Source: Geosiphon pyriformis (taxonomy: Eukaryota > Glomeromycota > Glomeromycetes > Archaeosporales > Geosiphonaceae). From it: a stretch of DNA of 64,000 bases. This document shows, in pieces, positions 57,430 through 64,000 of the stretch. The notes beneath the pieces are model-generated. The model had not been told where the DNA came from. It was given only the letters and a program-made list of their open reading frames with translations, and made no database searches. The translations under genes were made by a program, and so were the position numbers. The stretch spans positions 354,817-418,816 of the forward strand of contig JAAOMT010000222.1 of NCBI GenBank assembly GCA_016748015.1, written 5' to 3'. Numbering within the stretch: position 1 is the stretch's first letter; each line of letters starts with the position of its first letter.

Positions 57430-59143
57430 TATTACTTATAAAAAAATAGAAATTATAATAAATCAGTATAGTAAAAGAAAAGATTTCAGGATTTTTCTTA
57501 AAAAATTTTAAGAAAGTTTATATAATAGAAATTATGTATATATAGCTGTAATATCAGAAAAAAAAATAGTTAATTAGATTCAGACAAATACTCAGACAAA
57601 TAATTATAAAAATTTATCTTTCTTTTATTAATAATTACTATTATTCAAAGTAAAATTATATTAAATAAAATTATTCAATTTAATTATTTATTTTACATTA
57701 TCATATACTAATTAATACACTTATTGACTATATTTTATCAGCAATTAATGTTAATAATATCTGATACTTAACTATATTAGAACAATAGTTTTTGATTATG
57801 GCTATTAATAAGATACTAATTTTTATTTTTATTTCTTAATTTCTTTATTTTTCTTTTATTTTTCTTTTATTATTTACTAATTAATTAAAAAATAAGTGCT
57901 AAAATATTAATGTTAAAAATAGTTTAATAAAAAACTCATAGAACAAAGATAAAAAATTTAAGGATAGCTTATTAAAAAGACATAACTACCAAATTAAACT
58001 AATTACTATTGTTACTGAAGATTTTTGGTCTATTTTTTTTGAATGTTATTAATGTCTGTTTGTTGTGAATTCGCGTTTTCTGAAAGCTAGTAAACTTCCA
58101 ATAACTGAATTTATCTTCAAATTATCTTTTATAATTTAAACTACTGGGCTTATAAGTAGAATAACCAATTTTATGTTAATTACTTTGTGTAGTTATGCTG
58201 TAGTAAATGTTAACTCTTTTCCAAGAATTGCTCATCTGGAAGCTTACTAAAAATGTATAGTTACTTTGCTATGAAAGTCAATTCTTTTACAGAAATCTTG
58301 TCTATAGGTTATCTTAATAATTATAATAAAAAAAATAAAAAAAAATAAAAAAAATGTAAAAGAAATAGAATTTTATCAAGAGAAACGTTTTTTATCCAGA
58401 CCTAAAATCACTAACAGATTATTAAAATTGGTAATTAATTAATTTCAAAAATATTAGTTTGGGTTTTCAAAAAATTCTAGTATAATAATTAAAATTTTGG
58501 GTTTTTGAATATTTGATTTTTATTTAATTTTGTAAAGATGTGTAAGAGGTGATTTTTTTAATTAAGATATTTAAAGTAAAATATATTTTTTTAAAGAAAA
58601 AAGCTCTTCTTTTATACAACTTGTTATAGTACAAGTCTTTGAACTTGCACTTTTCTCTTTATTATAATTTTGGCAAACTAAAGATATATTTTAGCAAACT
58701 ACAAGTTATTTCTACAATTATTGATTATTTCGGCCAATTTCTACCAATTTCGGCAAATTTTTGAATATTAAATGGTTCAGAGTATTGTGTAATTTAATCA
58801 TCTTAATTTTTATGATACAAATTAGATTATTAATTAAATAATGATATTTAATAATTTGATTAACTAATAAGTAATAATTAAAATAATAATAATATATACT
58901 AATTAATACTTGAAATTAAAAGAATAATTTCATGCTAATTAATAACTAAAATTCTACTGGTAACACCATGCTAAAAACAGAAATTGGAAAGAAACTATTA
59001 ATTAAATCTCTGTTTATTATACAAAAAACTCAACCAAAATTTTCAAATTACAAAAACCTTCAGAAATCAACAGTATTATTAGCTATTAAGCACCAAATTA
59101 CAGGTTTGTTATTTATTTTAATATCCAAATAATTATCTGTAAT
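57430..59143 (+). repeat. 5' LTR of Gypsy-A2, interrupted
   Basis: Parts 57430-58009 and 58966-59143 together make a 758-bp LTR of the GGAATT-array type: starts TATTACTTATAAAAAAATAG, ends TTATCTGTAATA, TATA at about 57537. Between them lies the solo LTR 58010-58965. Confidence 0.78.
58010..58965 (-). repeat. Solo Gypsy-C LTR with 4-bp duplication, least decayed copy
   Basis: 956 bp, TGTTACTGAAG...ACTGGTAACA, flanked by CTAT (58006-58009) and CCAT (58966-58969), which differ by one C-to-T. It is inverted with respect to 52343-53368. It still has CpGs (GAATTCGCG at 58066, TTTCGGCCAA at 58729), unlike the other copies, so it is the youngest. A TATA-like TTGTATAAAAGAAGAGC lies near 58600 (minus strand). 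Confidence 0.85.
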
Positions 59144-60690
59144 ATTTGGTGCTTTTTGTAAAATATAATTCAACAAAAAATCAGCATTAGTATTAACTAT
59201 TTGAAAAAGTAACAGACCAAAAAATTATAGGAGAAAATTACTTAAAATTTGTGAAATTTTTATTTTAGTATTACCAAACTCACTTTGAACTAACAAATAA
59301 TTATTGGCCAGCAGAATTAGTTTTTAACTTTTATGTTAACAAAAAAATTGGATACTACTTGAAAAAACAAAAGATCCAAAAATTGTTATTAAAAATTTTT
59401 ATAATAAGTTATTATAACATACCAATTTTTCACAAAATTATAGTTTTATCCTAATAATTACAAAAATAAATTGTGAAATTAAAAAATACATTAAACAAAA
59501 AATTTTTATCATTTTTATTAACAAAAAAAAAGCTACAAACTCCAGCAAAAACCTTAAAAAAACCAAGAATTGTTTTATTTATTAATTTATTATACTATTA
59601 TATACTTAAAAGCACTATTAATATACCAACAGAATTTATATTATTGTCAACTATAAAAACACTTATAACTTAAGTTTTATTTCAAAACAATTAAGAGAAA
59701 TTATGCTTATTAAGAACTTATAGTAATTACTTTAAGGAACTTAAATCATAATTAACATACTATTAAGACTTTATTTACTACTATCTTAACTTAATTTCAA
59801 ATCCACTAATAATTGAGTAGATATTAAATCAAAGAAAAAAAAAATAGTAATTAAAAAAATAATAATCAAAATCTGATTCCAAAAATTGTTAAAAATCAAA
59901 TTTTGATTGTTTAAACTTAATAAAATTCAAACAATTCAAATTTTGTTCCTATTATCCAACAAAACTTATCTCTGATTATTTGAATCAATTCATTATCAAT
60001 TGTATCAACATTAAAACATTAACAATAACAACTACTATCAGTATTAATATCTTATATATTAATTGTAAAACTAAAAAAATTCACTAGCAAAAAGAACAAT
60101 ATCTAAGTTTGGTTAAACAATATTGTAAAAGTCATTGCAGTTAATAGTTGAAATAATGTTAAAGCCCTTTAAGCAATCTCATACTTTTTATAAAATACTG
60201 TCAATTTATAGTATTAGAGCTTAATAAATAAATCACAAAATTTTAATATGTTTAAAATCACATTTCTACAATACTTTAGTAATTACAACAGTATTAATTG
60301 TTTATTAACTAGTTTTATTACAATTAAATAAGACAATACAAAAACAATTATTATTTACTTAAAATACTTTTACAAAAATCTGTACCAAATCCAAACAATT
60401 AATACAGATTACTTTATAATACCACAAATCTTGAACCAATTTATTTGTAGATTATATAGTAGTTTTTTATAACAAGTATGCTTATTATATCCAAATATGC
60501 TTTAAAACACAATTACTTATACCAGAAATTTTGAATTGACAGAACTTAAAGCCAACTATGTCCAAGTTATAAATTTAGTGATAAATAAAACATCTAAATT
60601 AAAATCTAAGCTGAAACAATTTAGTGACTTAATTAATCAGAAATTAAAAAAATACTTAACTAATAATACAGCAATTTATTAATTTTTTTA
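59144..60690 (+). pseudogene. Gypsy-A2 leader and Gag
   Basis: Primer-binding site TTTGGTGCTTTTTGTAAAA, then sequence collinear with 40735-42360: KIINCEIKKYI-like leader, FISNNNSINC-like Gag (~60270), and the LDSKLKQLS coiled segment (~60590). Stops are frequent. The frame 59473-59673 is the longest open piece and is not a separate gene. Confidence 0.68.
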
Positions 60691-62349
60691 AGACTATAAT
60701 CATCAAAAAAACCAAAATTGGTTCCAAAATTAGTTATATTTATTATCATCAATAGCAAATCAATTATGACAACAAAAAACACATAATTACTATTACTGTA
60801 ATAAACAAGAGTACTTAAAAATAAACTATAAAGCAAAAATAAATAACCAATAATCAGAAAATCAATATTAAAACTCTGATTGCAGATTCCAGACTTCAAA
60901 TTATGTCAACAATTTAACAGAATTATAATCATATTATTATGTACTAATAACATCACAGTCTATATATATATTACTAATATATTAAACTTCAGCTTTGATC
61001 ATATATTAAACTCTACAACTCCAAATAATTTATTAACCCCAATCAATTCAAATCTCATCTTAAAATTTAACTCACAATAGAAACCAAAAACCAAAAATTA
61101 CTTACATTCAACAAAATTAGAGATTAGCAATAGTAATATATCAACTAATCTTCAATTTATTAAACCAGTCAGCAAAATTCCATTAGCAGAGTTTAGAAAA
61201 TAGGTATGCCTAAAACATAAATTCCCAAAGCTATATAAGTTTCTTAATAACTCCAGAAATTACAACACTTAACTTGTTAAAAACCAAGCAAATATTATTT
61301 ATCAATAATATTTTACTAATAATTATCACTAAAAACAAATTACTTACTATTATATTTTTTTTGAATTAGAAAAATTAGCAACAATATTTTTATTTAGTAA
61401 AACCACTTTTAATACCAAACTCATTACAACTATGTATACAGATGCTAAAATAAATGATTATTCTATTAAATTTATCTTTAATAATAATTTAACAGACAGT
61501 ATTATTACTTAATAACTTATGAACCAATTAAATTATTAAGTTAATTGTGCTGCCAATACTAGAATTATTATCATTAATAAAGCAACCAAAACTTTTATTA
61601 ACAAAATTGACAACTTTTTGTTTAAAATCAACAGCATTATTGTGTCAATTAAAATATTGGTAATAGAAACCATATAGTACTAAGCTCTTGTTGGTAATAA
61701 TTGGTGGTTTAAAACCAATATTATGCTTAACTAAAACACTTAAAAACTACAGTTTAGTTAAAATAATTAGCATATTTGGGTTTTAGCTACTTGTAGTTAC
61801 TTTAAAACTACCACTAGCAAACAACTATTTATCTAATTTAAAGAAAAAACAAAAAACCTACTTGAAAAACCTATTAAGTTTTCTGTTAAAAAAAACTATT
61901 ATAAGTTATTACCAGTATCTACTTAAAAAAAAAGACAAATTTTAAGTCATTATTTTTACCAATAAACTAGTAAATAGTTAGTATATTCTATACTCAATAC
62001 TAGTACCAAAAAAACACTCATTTTATATTCCACTTAAGTATATAGATTGTAATAAGAAGCTTTTATTTATGAGAGCTTATATATTACTTAAAGAAAAATA
62101 TAAAATATATATCTGTTATTACTATAAAGCCTATTACTAAAAACAATTTAAATGACCAAAATAACAAAAAAAATAGAACAATAAACTTTGTTTAATCTGT
62201 AAAAAAACTTTACTTAATAAAAAAATATAAAATGACATCCTTAATTAAAAAAAACATATAATAAATTATGCTAATACACAATTCTTATTAACAATTGAGT
62301 AAACAGAAAAATGTTTTTCAATACTATATAAAACAAAGCTTTTTTATGT
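60691..62349 (+). pseudogene. Gypsy-A2 zinc knuckle, protease and Cys-rich linker
   Basis: YCNKQEYLKIN near 60795 is the remains of the CCHC knuckle. The protease block TDAKINDYSIKFIFNNN (~61440) has DSG changed to NNN, and ALVGNNWWFKTNIML-like sequence follows (~61690). The remainder to 62349 matches the decayed linker of Gypsy-A1. Confidence 0.62.
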
Positions 62350-62879
62350 TTGAACAGTTATTCTTATGATGAAAACAAAATCTGGAAAATAACAAGTGCT
62401 AAAATTAAAGGCATTTTACTCAGTAAAATACTAATAATCAAAAACAATCTACCAAAATCTATTGAAACTATTTTTATTCCAAATTTAGACATTTTTGTTG
62501 ACATTATAGATGATTTAAAACAATTTTATAAACATTACTAAAACTTAGTGTTAATTAAAAAAAAGTAAGAGCAAAAATTAGAATAGCTAAATAAGAAATT
62601 ATACAAATACTATCTAATTCTTAGTGACTTTAAATATTGTAATAATTGTAACTTTATTTACAATTTATTATCATGTATAATCTATTTAATTTTCAAAAAA
62701 AAGAACCAATTAACAATTGTATTTTAAAATTAAAATTGGAACTTAATTTTAATTTAAACTTTAATAATAATGACAATAATAGGTTCAATAGTATTAACAA
62801 TAGCAATAATAATAATTCAGACTCCAAACAATATATTATGTTTTCAAATCTTTCTATAAAACAAAAACTTAAATAATTC
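62350..62879 (+). pseudogene. Gypsy-A2 zinc-ribbon/low-complexity linker
   Basis: Matches 44071-44583: KIKNNLPKSIETIFIPNLD, then (62673-62876) a Ser/Asn/Asp-rich tract (SNNNNSDSKQY) leading to the dUTPase. The CxxC pairs are partly lost. Confidence 0.6.
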
Positions 62880-63330
62880 AGTAATAATAATAAAAGTATT
62901 ATGTCAGAACATGTACATAATACTGATACAAAATTTGATCTCAGATATTTCAGAAAAAATGTTATTATCTTGGAATCCAATACATGTATTTACATAGATT
63001 TAAAAATAGCCTTGGAAATTTCAACAACAATAATAGTTTAATTAGTATTTAAATCTAACTTAACCAAAAAAAAATTAGCTTAGAAGAGGAATAATTAACA
63101 CAGAATATATAAGAAATATTGTTGTAATATTATAAAATGAATTAAAAAAGACATATTATTAAACTGGATAAAAAAATAGCACAGGCAATATTTCTATTTC
63201 TAGTTAAAATAGTTTAATTAGTGTTAATAAAAACAAAAAAAATTAAGAATAACAAAACAAGAGATAAATAAGTTTAGATTAATAGAAAAAATAAAGTTAT
63301 TAGTTAATATAACAGAAAAAAAAATTATTG
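62880..63330 (+). pseudogene. Gypsy-A2 dUTPase domain, heavily decayed
   Basis: DTKFDLRYF near 62930 (motif 1, DAGFDL in intact enzymes), IDLKIALEISTTI near 62995, and KIAQAIFLF-like residues near 63175 (motif 4) are in the same order as in Gypsy-A1. Motifs 2, 3 and 5 are blurred by substitutions and stops. Confidence 0.55.
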
Positions 63331-64000
63331 ATTAGGGAGAAATTATCTTTATCTATTAATTAATTCTTATTTTATTCTATAACCAGTATATATTAATTAT
63401 ATAAAGGAAAATAAAGGATCAATATCAATTGTTTATAGTAGAATTTACCATTTGCAAATCAGGAAAAATTACAATTACTAATCTGTATCTGCCAGTTAAA
63501 AACCACAAACACATTAAAATTCCAATCTATAATATTACCAAAGATCTAATAGAATTATTAATTAGAACTATTATTAGGTACTTAAACATTAAAGTTGAAG
63601 ATTAAACACCAACTATTATTCCAGATTTTTTATAACTTTGTGAATATGTAGACATTATATTACAAACTATTTATGGACAAAAAGAATATTATTTGCTATA
63701 ACCAGAATAGTTAAAACAAATAAACTTGGAAAATCTAAACCTATTTTAATGAATGTAAATTAAATTGCTGTTTAATAATTTTACAGATATTTTGCAAGTA
63801 AAAATGAATTTGGCAGAACTAATATTATTTAGCACTAAATCAAAACTGGAGATACAATGCCAATTAAACAAAAAACATATTAAGTATTACACACCAATTA
63901 TAAAATAATCTAACAAAAGATTAACCAAATATTGAACAATAAGTTAATTTAATTATTAATAAGAATAGTTTTTCACATTAAATTTAGATAATAGTTATTA
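63331..64000 (+). pseudogene. Gypsy-A2 linker and start of reverse transcriptase
   Basis: Collinear with 45021-45900: VNITEKKIID, LPVKNHKHIKIPIYN, QINLENLNL, then IxxNKEFGRTNI-like and IKQKTY at the RT start, cut by the window end. Confidence 0.6.

Larger units (their letters stand above)
57430..64000 (+). mobile_element. Gypsy-A2, Gypsy-A-type element with dUTPase, right end outside window
   Basis: 5' LTR 57430-59143 (split by a solo LTR), primer-binding site at 59144, leader and Gag (59150-60680), protease (61400-61750), linker (62350-62876), dUTPase (62880-63330), RT beginning (~63700 to end). The order and distances match Gypsy-A1 throughout, but decay is greater. It is inserted in Gypsy-C. 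Confidence 0.8.

Noticed and set aside
1-64000. tRNA and rRNA genes
   Set aside because: I looked for cloverleaf-type G/C-bearing segments with TTCRANNY-like boxes and for conserved rRNA stretches and found none convincing; tRNAscan-SE and Infernal would decide.

Overview
The window looks like nuclear DNA of a filamentous fungus, most likely an arbuscular mycorrhizal fungus (Glomeromycotina, Rhizophagus-like). I base this on three things: intron-rich genes for fungal proteins (Pmt2-type O-mannosyltransferase, Erb1, Cmc1, Acinus-like); extreme A+T content outside them; and Ty3/gypsy and LINE proteins of a type I know from Rhizophagus genomes. That last point is recall, not a search.

Layout. 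An island of about 11 kb (roughly 18.5-29.5 kb) with normal CpG frequency holds four intact genes: CMC1 and PMT2 (minus strand, head-to-tail), ERB1 (plus strand, divergent from PMT2) and an Acinus-like gene (minus strand, convergent with ERB1). I reconstructed all four exon by exon. Every intron is GT-AG and every total is a multiple of three (101, 732, 890 and 273 aa). They serve respiratory-complex assembly, ER protein glycosylation, 60S ribosome maturation and exon-junction/splicing-associated functions, so they are housekeeping genes with no shared pathway.

Everything else is nested, decayed retrotransposon. Left of the island: the end of a Gypsy-B element (1-981), a LINE scrap, a truncated Gypsy-A element (1444-3113), and LINE-A (about 4045-12030, minus) carrying a TRIM-like element (4432-6553) and a solo LTR (7089-7958, 4-bp duplication ACAT). 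LINE-B (13465-17785, minus) follows, inside a split LTR. Right of the island: a LINE ORF1 (30577-32720), then a full Gypsy-B element (33669-52191, minus, flanked by CTAT) interrupted by a complete Gypsy-A element (39854-49822, plus) and by a solo LTR (33954-34768). Next come Gypsy-C (52343-57429, plus) and a second Gypsy-A-type element (57430 to the window end, plus), whose 5' LTR is split by a solo Gypsy-C LTR (58010-58965).

Most striking signals. (1) Decay is almost purely C:G to T:A. The two LTRs of one element have equal length, and in the first 320 aligned bases they differ by 33 transitions, 1 transversion and no gaps. Premature stops sit where Gln or Trp is expected, catalytic Asp becomes Asn, and CpG is nearly absent. 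This resembles repeat-induced point mutation or methylation-driven deamination outside Dikarya. (2) Two Gypsy families carry a dUTPase domain between protease and reverse transcriptase. (3) All LTR types have a family-specific tandem array (palindromic in two of three types) just upstream of the TATA box.
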